Source: Copromyces sp. CBS 386.78
Taxonomy: Eukaryota > Ascomycota > Sordariomycetes > Sordariales > Sordariaceae
Length of the DNA: 64,000 nt
Reading direction: 5' to 3'
NCBI GenBank assembly: GCA_030685235.1
Contig: MU839260.1
Coordinates: 1 to 64,000, forward strand
Shown: piece after piece, positions 1 to 11,950 of the stretch
How positions within the stretch are numbered: position 1 is the first letter of the stretch
Layout: each line of letters opens with the position of its first letter
Notes under the pieces: generated by a model
The model's database searches: none
Seen by the model: only the letters and a program-made list of their open reading frames with translations
What the model was told of the DNA's origin: nothing
Position numbers and translations under genes: made by a program

Positions 1-92
1 AAATTTTGGAGTGCATTAGTGTGCCTTGGCGCGCGGGAAGGGTGGGGCTACGGTGCAGGAAGACATTCATTACGGTGCGAAAAGACATTCTC
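1..92. mobile_element. Right end of a GAG/22-bp-repeat TIR element (partial)
   Basis: The first 92 bases end with two iterations of a 22-bp unit, GGTGCAGGAAGACATT and GGTGCGAAAAGACATTCTC. Read from the end inward this is GAG, then a GCACC box at base 15 and another at base 37, the same geometry as the complete elements at 32,304, 40,015 and 50,669. The unit is also similar in sequence to part of the 50,669 element (GTGCGCGAAGACATT). The likely target duplication is ATTAATAA at 93-100, but the other end lies outside the window and cannot be checked. It seems to be inserted in the Gypsy element to its right. No coding capacity is seen. Confidence 0.6.
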
Positions 93-899
93 ATTAATAA
101 AGCGATTAATTAATTCTTTAATTTCTAAAATTACTATTAGAATATAATAATGTATTTTAATTAATCGATTAACGATAATAATAATATATTTAAAAGTTTA
201 ATTAAAATAAACGTTTAAAAGTAGTAAAATAATATAATTAATAGAAATATTTTTCTATAAGGCGAACGAAACTTCGGAAAGTTTAAATAGGTTAGCAAAT
301 CCTTATTTTAAAAATTTTATTTTAGCGTAAGAGAAATAGCTTTTATAGAAAACTCTAATATTATAAATTATCCTCTCCTAATAGAAATTGTATTAAAGAA
401 AGTTATAAATTGCGTTGTAATTAGGGTATTTTGTATTAGGGGAATTATATTAATAATTAATTTAAAACGAATTAAAATTCTTTATTGTATAAATCGATAA
501 TAACCCTATTACGCCACTTAATAATTCTATTACTAGCCACCTAATATTCTGCGAATATTTTATAGAATACTTTTTTAATACTAGGGGTCTATTATTTATA
601 AGTGGGGTCCGTTAAGTAAGAAACAATTTCCTAAAGGAAAACGGAAATTTCGTAACTATTTAAAATAATATTATTAATAAATTTATTATTATCATCGCTT
701 ATTAAGCGGAGGGTAAAATTTAAGGGGTCGAAATAACCGTCTTCGAATTATATAGAATTTAAAAATACCCGTTAGCGGGCTATTAAATAATTATTATTAA
801 TATTAGCAGGTCGGTCGTTAGGTTTGTAATTTAAAGTATTAGGGTAAAGGTTTTACGACCCTAAGGTATATTTAATTAAGAAATTAAACTATAATAAGA

Positions 900-2150
900 A
901 TTAAGACTACTTTATATAACGTTAAATAAATTACTTATTAATTATAAAAATCTAAAGGTTCTTATAATCGGTTAGGATATTAAAAGGTTATTAAGCACCT
1001 TCGAATTCTAGCCTCTATTTTTCGAATACTTTAATAATAGCGAACAATTCTTTATTATATATATTATAATTATATTCCTAAAACGAATATTTTAACGAAA
1101 AGTAAATAATAGGGTAGAGGACGCTATTATTCCCGTATTAAAATAGGGTATTTCCTACAACTTAATTAAAAACGTTTATTTTAATTACTGTTTTTTTAAA
1201 CCAATCGTAAATTTTTAATACGGGTCTATTAATAAAAATTCATTTTAAAGCTTTGAAAGCGGAATTATACGTAGCAGACTATAACTAAATAATATCCTTC
1301 TTTATAAATTCGTATAATAATCCCGCCATTATTGAAAAATCTTTAATAAAATAATAGTAAAAATTTATAAAATTTAAAAAAGACTATAGGGATTTCTTAA
1401 ACTAAAGAACCGCTTAATTAATAACGGCTTTAACTTTTTCTAAATTTATTTTAATACCTCCTAATATAATAATAAAGCCTAAATACTTTATTTGTATTAT
1501 ATAAAATTCGTATTTATCGATATTAACGCTAAGGCTTACCTTAGCTAACCGGTCGAAAATATTATTAATATACCGCTTATAATTTTTGACGTTATCCGAA
1601 TAAATTAGAATATTATTGAAATAAGCGGTTATATAAACGTTGAAAACGTTATAAAGGATATTATTAATATAGTTCTAAAATACCCCGGGGGCGCTTTATA
1701 AATTAAAAGGTATTATTAATAATTCGAATAAACTAAATCGTATTATAAAGGCCGTAAACTACTCGTATCCTTCTTTAATACGAATATAGTTAAAAGCGGC
1801 GATTATATCGAACTTAATAAAAATTTTAGTACGGTAAATTACGTTTAGGGTTTTTTTAATTAGTAGTAGCGGATACTATAATTTAAGGGTAATATTATTA
1901 ATATTGTAGTAATCTATATAAATACGGACTCCTCCTCTTAATTTCTTTATTAAAAGGATTAAAGCGGATACTTCTAATTGTAACGGCCGGATAAATTTCT
2001 TTTATAATATATTATTAATTTACTTCTTAATTATATTAAATTTATCGGCGTTAAAAGGGCGTCCGTAAGCGGCTGGGGGTATAATTCCCGGGCGGAATTC
2101 AATTTTAAAGTTGTAAGAATAATAAGAAGGAAGGGTTTTAATTCCTTTTT
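900..2150 (-). pseudogene. Degenerate Gypsy pol segment (reverse transcriptase and RNase H)
   Basis: Reading the minus strand right to left gives reverse transcriptase and then RNase H, as in Ty3/Gypsy pol. The best landmark is YFNNILIYSD at about 1,600-1,640, the catalytic YxDD box with both aspartates changed to asparagine by C-to-T on the complementary strand. NKELFAIIKVFEK at about 1,000-1,050 is the start of the RNase H region (family norm roughly DKELLAIVxALEEWR), followed by the TDYKNL match to TDHKNL. Many TAA/TAG codons sit where Trp or Gln codons are expected. The parallel copy at 56.3-57.1 kb has the same landmarks. Confidence 0.8.
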
Positions 2151-5100
2151 AACGGAAAGTGCTCGTATAATGCTAATACTATCGAAGTAATTTAGCCTAG
2201 ATTTATATATTAATTTTAAGGGGTTTGTTAGCTTTTTCGTGAAATTTCGTAATATTTTTTAAAGTAATTTTATATAAGGTAATACCGTTAGCGGCGAAGT
2301 ATTAATTAATAATATTTTCGTACCGAGGAAAATTATTATCTATACTATTGATCTTAACGGAATTAGAGACTTTAATGGGTTTTAAAGTAGTTATATCACC
2401 CTTACTTACTAGACTATCGATTTAATAGTAGAAATTATTACCGAAGAACTTTTTATATTTTTATCCCCTACTTATTAATATTTCTTTAATTATTTCTAGG
2501 GTAAGCTTATTATTAAGAGTGGACGGGTCTAAAATACTATATTCTTCTACTAATTTATTTTCTTTTAATATATATTTAATAATTTTAATTATATTAGCCT
2601 TTATAGTATAAATAATTTAAAGGCTATACTTTTCTACTAATTAATTAAAAGCTGCGGCGGATAATTCTTTAATATCGTTAAGGTTAATAAAATTTATTAG
2701 GATATAGAAGCGACGGATTTAGGCTCGGTAATTTATAATAATAGTACGGAATCCTCTAGCTACCCGGTAAAGTACTAGGACTATTTATAATAGAGGAGGG
2801 GGGATTACGCTGTAAGGAATAGTATAAAGTATAATGGCTTAACCGGGGCTTATTAATATTTTACTAATTATAAAAGTTTTTAAGTAGTAAATAATCCGGT
2901 TTCGAAAGCGGTTAAACCGTTAACGAATTATTCGTCTTATAATTGTAATAATAGAAATACGGCGTAGGATATCCGTTTAAAGCTTAATATTAGGCTTACC
3001 TTCGTTTAATACCTCTTTATATATAGTTTTTTTAAACGTTAAATTTATTATATTAAATTAAGTAATTGAATTCGCTATTAGGGCTTCCTACTTATTATTA
3101 GGGATCCCTTTTAGGAAATAATTATATTCTTCGTAAATTACGGTAAATTAAAGCGAATTGTAGGGCTACGAAATATTTAGCGAATAGTAAATTAATTATA
3201 GGTAACTTAGAATAACGGGGTTATTTTCGGCTAAATTATAAATAAATAAATTAATAATTTTGTAATAGTAGCCTATCCCTATTATAATTTTCGTAAAATA
3301 GGTAATATTACCTTTAGTTAGGCCCCTATTTACGAAGTAGAAAATTTTAGGGACTATAAGCTTGTAAAAGGGAAGATAATATCGATAAACGAAATATTTA
3401 TCGATAAAGCCTAGGGCGGTATAACCGCTATTAATTAAGTTTGAGCAATATACTTTACGCGATTTATCGGATAATTAGATAAAAAGGTTTAATAAATTGG
3501 GGTATTTATAACGGCTATTTATAGAAAATTTATAAATTTTAATTATATTTAGTTATATAAGGATATTACCCTCCTCCCTCCGTATTTATCCTATAAATAG
3601 TTATTTCTAATTATAATTTAATTTAGAAGCTAAATATTTCCTTACTAATTAATATAATTAATTTCGTTATTTTAAATAGGGCCGATGAAGCCGGGGACGT
3701 ACGCGGGGATTAGGGCTTACTAATATTGCGGCGCTACAATATTATTATTATTATTAGCCGCCTAAACGTTTATAGCGTTAATTTAATACTATTAGCTATA
3801 GCCCTACTAATTATAACCCTATTAACTATAGCCGTACTGGCCCTATTAGGGAGCGGAGTTATTATTGCCGCCCTTATTACCGCTTCTACTATTACCCCTA
3901 CCGTTGCGACCGCCGCGATTACTACGGGTGAAAGCGGGGGGATCCTTATTAAAATTAATACGGTTATAGTAAGCGGTTGAGAAATGATTCTTGCGATTAT
4001 AATAGGTGTACGCGCTTATCTTTATACGATATTCGAATATTTTTTAGGAGATTATACCGCATATAGTAATATTAATAGTGGATATAGAATTAAGGTCTAT
4101 CGTATTACCGCCCTAATTAACGGGCTACTCTATAGACGAAGTAATATTATAATTATTCGAAGAAGATAGTTTATAAAATAAGTTAGTGAACTTTTCGCAG
4201 TAAATATTATCTTTATAACTTTAGGTTAGTAAGCGGGTTATTTAGAGCTATTTGCCGTAATTATTATCGGTAGGAAACGGGTATTAGTAAGCGATAGTAT
4301 TATAGATAGCTTTAATAATTTTATTACGAAGGAAATATACTTTTATAGTATTATTTATATTGTACTAATCGATAAAGATAGTAAAACGGTCTTCGAAAAC
4401 GGTTTAGTGTATATTTTTAATTATTTTTAAATCGTTTAATTCGCGACGAACGATAACAGTAAGGTCGGAATTATTATACTTAATATTAAACTCCTTAAAA
4501 AAATCTATAATAATCTTCTATTTCTATTTAGTATTATTAATTAAATATTCGAAAATATTAGTTAACGCCGATTCGATAGTTGCGAAAGGGGGGCCTTCGA
4601 AATATTTAATAATATACGAAAAACGTTTAAATTTAAAAGCAAAGTAAATCGGCTTATTAATTTAATATAATTTAACCTTTATACGTTAAAAGTAGTACTT
4701 CTCTACTTTTTCTAATAGAATAATTCTTTTACTATCGAACGGAATAATATATATATATAATTGTACCGACTTATAACTATTACTATTAACGTTCGTAATT
4801 ATTATAATAAATATTTTAATTTTTTAAACTTATTTTAATTAAGCGTGGACTTTATTAATAGTTTCGGCGTATTTATTTCTCTATTTTTAGAAAGATTTAA
4901 AGGTATTAGTCTTAAAATCGTTAAAGGATTATTTAAATTCGTTACTCCTTTATTAGAATTCAGTATTTCGAATATTTAAACAATTAATCTCTTAGTAGGA
5001 TTCGGTAAAATCCTTTTCGGCTCTCTAAGCGCGCGAGCAGGCTTCGACTATATTATTGTAAATTAAATAGTTATAAGTAAGAACGACGTTGCAAAATATT

Positions 5101-5571
5101 AGGACCGATGCGAACGTAAGGGCGTAATCTACAATATAATATAATAGAGTACGAATATTAGGATTATTATTAAAGTTTGTAAATATTTTAATTAGGGTAT
5201 TATAAATTATTTAATTTTTAGGGTCGGTAGTTTAAAAGGCGCCGATAGTGGTTATTACGATGAAATTATTAGTAATAACCCGTAGTTAGTCCGTTATTAA
5301 TTATTAAATTAAATACGGATATAATTATTACTAAAATAAACTATTTTAATTAATAAGTATAGAAGGGAGAAAAAAAATAAAGTTAATACTTATTATATTA
5401 CTTAGTTCGAATCGCGATATTTGCAACTAAATCTTTATTTATCCGCTTGTAAACGGATCGAATCTTTAATTGCAGATGCAATTTAAATAATTAAATAATA
5501 TTTCTATACGAAACGCAAATTTAAATCTATTTCCTTTGAACGTACGTAGCGCAATAGTAAGCACAATAAAC

Positions 5572-5781
5572 TATTACGGGGTGAAGCACTATTAGGGGTA
5601 GGGTAAAATATACGTTATTATACGAAGGAGAAGAAAGGAAGGATATATACGGAGGACTAGCTATATAGGCGAGAGCCCTAAAGCTAGGCCGTACGCGCAT
5701 ATAACCCTGTACGTAACTATGCCATGACGATAGTCATAGTACGAGTATAGGGTAGGTATATTACAGGCTAATCCTATAACA
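5572..5781 (-). repeat. LTR of the left Gypsy element
   Basis: Begins TATTACGGGGTGAAG and ends CCTATAACA; this 210-bp block aligns along its length with the 252-bp LTRs at 53,943-54,194 and 61,142-61,393. Shared landmarks are GGTAGGGTA, GCGAGAGCCCTA and the terminal AGGCTAATCC/AGGCCTAACC. TG..CA termini are recognisable after allowing C-to-T and G-to-A changes. Confidence 0.8.
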
Positions 5782-8700
5782 AATAGAATCTAGGGTAAAT
5801 AATCCCTAATAAGCAGGCAGGTTACAATTAGAGGTGGAGCCTAGAAATCTTAGTACGTATATAATCTTTAGTATAGTATAAATTTATTTCCTTTTTTTTA
5901 AAAACTTCTCTATTCTATTAATAATATTATTATAATTTACTTTATCCCTACCTTCTTACCCTATTAAAGTCAGCTAACCCTAGCTTAAGATATAGTAACC
6001 CGATATAACTATAGCGGATACTAATACCCTTAGCGATCCTAATTTAACGAAGCTTATTAATTAGATTAATTATCATAGTAATTTTAACGGGTTATTGCGC
6101 TAGTACGATTAAAATTGCCTCCTTTCCCCATTCGGTTTGGAAATCGATTAACATTTCCCCGCGCTAATTAATATAGCTAAATATTTAAATCGTTATATAA
6201 TTACCGATAGCGCCGTTAAAATTGTTAATTTGGGCTACGATTCGCTTTATATTATACTACCCGGCTTTATTATAAATTTGGTCGCCAATATAACCAATAA
6301 TAAGCTAAACGCCTTTTTCAAACATATTTATATATAATATATCGTTAATCTTATTACTAACTTAGGTAAGGCTACCGGCTTATATAACCCTAGCGATTAT
6401 TTTCCTAATATTAAGTTTTTCGCTTTTAACGGTATAATAATATATAATATTAAAATTATATAATTTAGTCGCCGTTACATCCTACTTATAATAACGAATT
6501 ACCTATTCGTTTATTATAATAATACTTTAACTTCGGTTCTTTATAGTATAATCGACCGTACGAGCGTATAAATTAACTTCGACTAAGTTATTTTGTAAGT
6601 AATAGGCGGCAACGTCAACTACCTAACTACGGCGATTTTATCAGCCCTAATTATAAATGAGCTAATTAAAGGTAGTAGCTTCGGAAATTAGTAAAATTAG
6701 GTTCCCTAAGACTACAATCCCCTTATATATAATACGTACGCTTAAACGACCGGATATATTAAAGAGGATGCTTTTTTTTCCTTTATTCCGATTATATTTT
6801 TCTCCGACGGTATATATACCTATAACCGCAACTAATTAATAGAAGTTACTCTCACTTTACAATATACTAACAATCGGTTAGGAATAAACTTCGTTATTAT
6901 TAAATTAATTAACTTTATCAGCTATATTATTATATTTAACGTTTATAATTTTACTAACGATTAAAAATAATAGGAAATTAATTTTATAGTTAATTAGGCT
7001 TTTAATTAAATACACCCCCGTTTTATTCTTACTACTTAAAATTCCATCCCTACTACTTAAATCATTATAACCCCCGTTAAAAATAAGTAGACGCTAATTT
7101 AAAAGAACTAATAAATAGCTATACAAATCGTTTAAATTAGTACTATCAGTAATATACAATTTAATAAATCGGTCGTTTAAAATAAGTTATACCCAAATAT
7201 TATAGAGGCGATTAAAGATATATATTATAAAGATTACTATATATTAGACGTTACTATAGACGACGACTTTTATAATGAAATTAATAAAATTATTAAAGAA
7301 TATTTCGAGAAATTTGTAAAAAATGATTCTTTTTTTTAAAGTAATTTAGTTCGTCGTATTAAAAATATTTTTAACATTACATTTAGTAAATTTAACGATA
7401 GGGATCCTTTTCTTATTAAAAAGATTTTAATAAAAACTATATTTTTAGCGTTATAATATTATAATTATACGACCGGTCTTCCTAAATAGATTAGCGGTAT
7501 ATTAATTTATATAAACTTCTTATATTACATTTAAGTCGCTCCTAATACATTAATTTAATTAGAATTATTAATTATTATTAAAGAAGTTGTGAAGGAAATT
7601 TATATTATTAAAATAATTAATATAAATATTATTTCTAGCGTAGTATAAGAAGTATTTAATTAATAATTATAATTATTAATTTAATTAAATTAGTATTAAA
7701 ATAAGGAGGTAAATAATTTGAAAAATAAAATTATTACTTTATATAAGATTATTAAGACTTTACGCTATATTCCTACTTTATTAATAGCTAAATATATCTA
7801 GTAAATCGATATAATTCCGGGAATTATTATTAATTGTACCGTTCGTTTTAATATTAATTTCGGCTACGGTATCTTTAGTATTAATAAATTTAATTTGCAA
7901 TTTGCCCGTTCTAGCGGATATAATATTTTACCTTTTATACATTCTCCCTATTGCCTAGCTATTTATAATAATTGGCGTTAATAGGAGGATTAGTATAATT
8001 AGGAGGATTTTTTTTTTAGCGGCCGTAAATATTCCCGCTACGGTACTTTTTATTAATTTCGGTATTCCGAAAACGTTGACGGGGACGACAATAAATTGGG
8101 AATTTATTCGAATAACCATTGAATTTATTATTATATTAATAGTTATTTAGTGTTATATATTAGATTATTCGGTATTAGAATCTTTTATTAAGAGGTTTAA
8201 TATTAAATATAATATATAATAGTATTAAGATAATCGGTTACGGCGATGACTTGGTAGATGTTCGTAATAGGTTGTATTTAGTATAATTTTGTAGATAGTA
8301 AGCACTTATTTTTTTTATAGAGGGGGAAATATTAGGGGAATTTTGGGTAGATACCCGGATAACCCGCTTTATTTTAATATACATTTATTTGAGCGGTCTA
8401 TACTATATAAGAATATTCTTTAATTAACTTCCGTTAAAGTTAATTGGATTATTAATTTATATTATATTAATCTAATATTTATTTTATAAATATTTTGTAA
8501 AGTTGTATATAAGGTCTTAAGTTGAGGCTTTCGTTAGTATTGCCTTATATTTCTTTTAATAATACTATCGCCTATTGTTACGTACTATTATTCTGTTTAG
8601 TGACTAGTCGCACTCTTTACCTTTTATTATTATTATTATCTATAGTATCACTTATGAAGACTCTCTTCGCGTAACATTATAAAAGTTGTGCGAAATGGGT

Positions 8701-11700
8701 AAAATAATAAGAATAAAGTACTAAGTCCTATTCTCCTTTCTAATCTTTATAATTTAGTAAATAATAAAGAACGGAAGGAAAGGGAGAATAATTATAAATA
8801 TTAGAGGATTAAATAAAAACATATTACCCGACTTATACCCAATATAATTTTAAGAAGAAGTTTTAATTATAATTAATAATACTGCCTTTATTATAATATT
8901 TAATACTATAGCCTTTTACTATTAATAGTGCGTTTATTCTTAAAGTAAATAGGCTTTTACTATAACGATATTAGAAGAGTAATATATTTATAACGTTATT
9001 ATTATAAATTTTAGAAATTCGAACGCCTATATTTAACGTTAAATAGATTTGCTACTAGACGGTATAGTTAGTATTAATTATTATAATAATATTGTTATTG
9101 CTTCGAAAACGCTAGAGGAATACGAATTATATTTGAAATAAGTCCTAAATAAATTGAGAGAACGGAATATTTCTATTAGGCCGTTAAAATCCTTCTATAT
9201 TTTCCCCTCTACGGTCGTTCTTAATTGTATAATTAATTTATTTAGGTTAACGATATTAAAGGAGAAATTTAATGCTATTGCGAAATTAAAATTCTTAAAG
9301 ATATTAAGGGACTTCGAAATTTTTATTAGTTAAACCGGGTATTAAAAATACTATATACCGAATTATAGTATTATTATTAATCCGTTTTAGTAGAGAAAAA
9401 TAGATTTATTAAGAATTTATCGACGGAAAGGCCTTAGAAAGGAAGATTAACCGGATAGGCCTAATCCGGATAGGTTAAATCCGTTAAAACTACTGCCTAA
9501 GGGCAAATACGGTCGTAAAATATAAGCTATAGTAGTAATATTTAGACTTTTAATATAAGAGGAAATTACTGCCTTTAAATTTATTAAATAGGCGCTAATG
9601 AATTTAACTAAACTTTATTATTTTAACTTAAATAGATTACTATATTTCGATTATAATACTTATATAAGAGGAATTAAAGTTGAAATATACTATATTAACG
9701 AAAAAGCATTCGAAATAATCTAGAAAAACGGTAAAGTTGTTAAATACCTTCTACGAACTATAATATAGCCGATTATATTTCTATTTCGCACCCTATTATA
9801 AGCGGAAAAACGGTACTAGGCGATAAAAATAAAAGTTTTAAATTTCGTATAAGCAATTTCGAAGGTTAAATATTAGATTAATATAATAAAAGCCGGGATC
9901 TACTACTTTATAGACTATTTAGCGGTGTTAAATATAATTAGATAGGTCGATATTACTAATTTAACGGCTACCAACTCTTTAAATAAAAGGCTAGTCCGGG
10001 CAATAGAATTCATTAATATATTCGATATATAAATTCTATACAAACTAAGTATATATTATATTATCCCCGACGCTCTCTCCCGTTTAGATTCCAAAAATAA
10101 TTAGACGGACCTAAAACGACCGGGCGGTTTTAACGTACTATCCGACGACGTAGAAGAATATTAGGCGCTAAACGTAAAGGCGAATTAAATCCGGCTACTT
10201 AAAATTAAAGTACTAAAGGACTTTATTAATAATAAGAACTTTAATAAGACTCAAATATTTATAGGAGTCGTAATCGTTATAATTAAATCCAATTTCAAAC
10301 GTTAATTAATCGACGGATATTTAGAAGACCTTTAATAGAAGAACGTTTATAAGACGGCTAAATAGAATACTAGCCCCGAAAAAGTTTAATTACTATTTAA
10401 AATATAGGATAGCCTACTATAGAAAGTCTAAGACGATTCGTTCAAACTTATAATCCCTAGAACCAGCTTATATAATATATTTAAAACCCTCTATAACGGA
10501 AATTACTAAAGCTACAACCGATTTATGAAAACTTATTTAACTTCTATATCGATAAGGGTTTAAAACGATTAAAAGAATTCTTAAAATTATATTTTAAATG
10601 CCGAATAAACAATATCTATAAGTATAAACTATATGGCAGCCTTCAACTATTAATTAAATTATTTCATTTATATTTCTTTATTATAATAGATTTTATATTA
10701 GGTTTACCGACGTTAATAAAAGGATTTAACGTTTACTTTATTATAATTTATAAATATAATAAAGAAATTATCGTTATCCCTAGAAAATTAATATAAATAG
10801 TATAATAATAAAGAAAAGCGTTAATTATAAAATTGCTTTCCTGGAACTAAGGCTTACTACGGCAAATTTTAACGGATAGAAACCTGAAATTCCTATTAGT
10901 ATATAAAAAAGTATTTAATAATACTTAGGAATTAAATTACTATATAGTATAGTATACAAACTTTTAATTAATAAATAATATAAATAATTTATATAAGTAA
11001 TCGAATCCGTATTACGATACTACATTTAGGGTATAGAAAAAATAGAAATTTAAATAAAAATTATCCCAAAATTAGAATTTGAATATAATAATTCGAGAGC
11101 CTCGTCAATACAACGAACGTTAAATAAAATAATTCGCGGATTTTAATTAGCTAATATCGCCGAAATCGTTTTAAGGAAGCTACTAAATAAATTAGACTTA
11201 CCGATTTCTAGAATCGAAGTTTATAACGCATTATCTATTACCGTAATAATAATAAAGTACTATTTCAATAGGAAATATATCGTTAAATCCTTCTAAGTTA
11301 GCGATCGTATTTACCTTCGCTTATACAAAGTTTACTCTATAGCGATACTATTAAATAATAAATTGGGACCGAAATACGTAGGACTATTTAGAATATTAGA
11401 ACGAATCGGCCGCGGAGCCTATAGATTTAAATTTCCCGTCAATTAAAAGATCTACCCAATTATTAATATTAATCATCTAAAGCTAGTAAGCAAGCCCAAC
11501 ATATATAACTATCAACTACCGGTATTAATCCCGATTAAAGGTATTAATTCGCCGTTAAAAATAACGGCTAAAAAGAAAGAAAAGTCGGGGATTATAAAAT
11601 ACTTAATAGAGTACAACGGAGCGGGACGGGAATTTAACTACTAAATAGTATTAAAGGACTTGAAACTTGAGATTTTGGAAGTATAGTTACTAAAAAACAA

Positions 11701-11790
11701 GAAGGAATTATAAGAGATTTAATAAGAGATTATTATATATTTAATATAAAACTACTCGTAAGGACGCAACGCTTTTAACGGGGGGTAGAC
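5782..11790 (+). mobile_element. RIP-mutated Ty3/Gypsy retrotransposon, plus strand
   Basis: A second, distinct Gypsy element lies in the opposite orientation to its left neighbour. Plus-strand landmarks occur in the usual pol order: reverse transcriptase at about 9,080-9,200 (YNNIVIASKTLEEYELYLK, normally YxDDIVI), an intact RNase H tail at about 10,060-10,095 (IYYIIPDALSRLDS), an integrase core at about 10,675-10,715 (MDFILGLP, with ATG now ATA) and a chromodomain-like tail at about 11,590-11,660 (YLIEYNGAGREFNY). Integrase following RNase H places it in Ty3/Gypsy. A G-run at 11,778-11,785 looks like a polypurine tract. I could not find a matching 5' LTR, so the left boundary is simply the end of the neighbouring LTR. 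Confidence 0.75.
8900..11665 (+). pseudogene. Degenerate Gypsy pol: RT, RNase H, integrase, chromodomain-like end
   Basis: One reading frame can be followed through many stops. RT box at about 9,085-9,110 is followed by the usual LEEY..L..VLNKLRERNISI stretch. RNase H follows at about 9,640-10,090, ending in the well preserved PDALSRLDS. Integrase landmarks follow at 10.4-11.4 kb. The C-terminal YLIEYNGAGREFNY resembles the conserved strand of chromodomains found at the end of many fungal Gypsy polyproteins. The loss of coding is by transition mutations, not deletions. Confidence 0.7.
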
Positions 11791-11950
11791 TATTAAGGCA
11801 TCGCACTTGCCAGGTAGGGTATATACCTGCTAAGGCTATACTAGACTAGGCAGGAGGTACCCAGTAGGCAAGGCACTAGGCACATACTTATCCCTCGAAT
11901 CTACCACCAGACTAGACTAGACTTAGATCATCAATCATCACATTGCACTA
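11786..11950 (+). repeat. Possible 3' LTR remnant / edge of the Gypsy block
   Basis: Immediately after the G-run at 11,778-11,785 the sequence TATTAAGGCATCGCAC could be a mutated TGTTAA.. LTR start. Base composition changes gradually to normal GC by about 11,950. A matching left LTR was not found, so the call rests on position alone. Confidence 0.25.

Larger units (their letters stand above)
93..5781 (-). mobile_element. RIP-mutated Ty3/Gypsy retrotransposon (5' LTR to pol; left end outside window)
   Basis: This very AT-rich block is collinear with the Gypsy element at 53,943-61,393 and lies in the same orientation. Its right end is an LTR (5,572-5,781), which is the 5' LTR because coding is on the minus strand. 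The minus strand carries an RNase H remnant at about 960-1,060 (NKELFAIIK) and the reverse transcriptase core at about 1,590-1,640, read as YFNNILIYSD, where the family normally has YFDDILIYSD (Asp to Asn by G-to-A). Stops interrupt every frame, so it cannot encode protein. CpA and TpG are almost absent while CpG is common, as expected from RIP. The 3' LTR lies left of the window. Confidence 0.85.

Noticed and set aside
3726..3980. Open plus-strand frame rich in Ile/Leu/Ala resembling a membrane protein
   Set aside because: It is the complement of the Asn/Ser-rich gag region of the minus-strand Gypsy element; RIP-made ATT/ATA codons mimic hydrophobic residues. The same artefact appears at 59,171-59,413.
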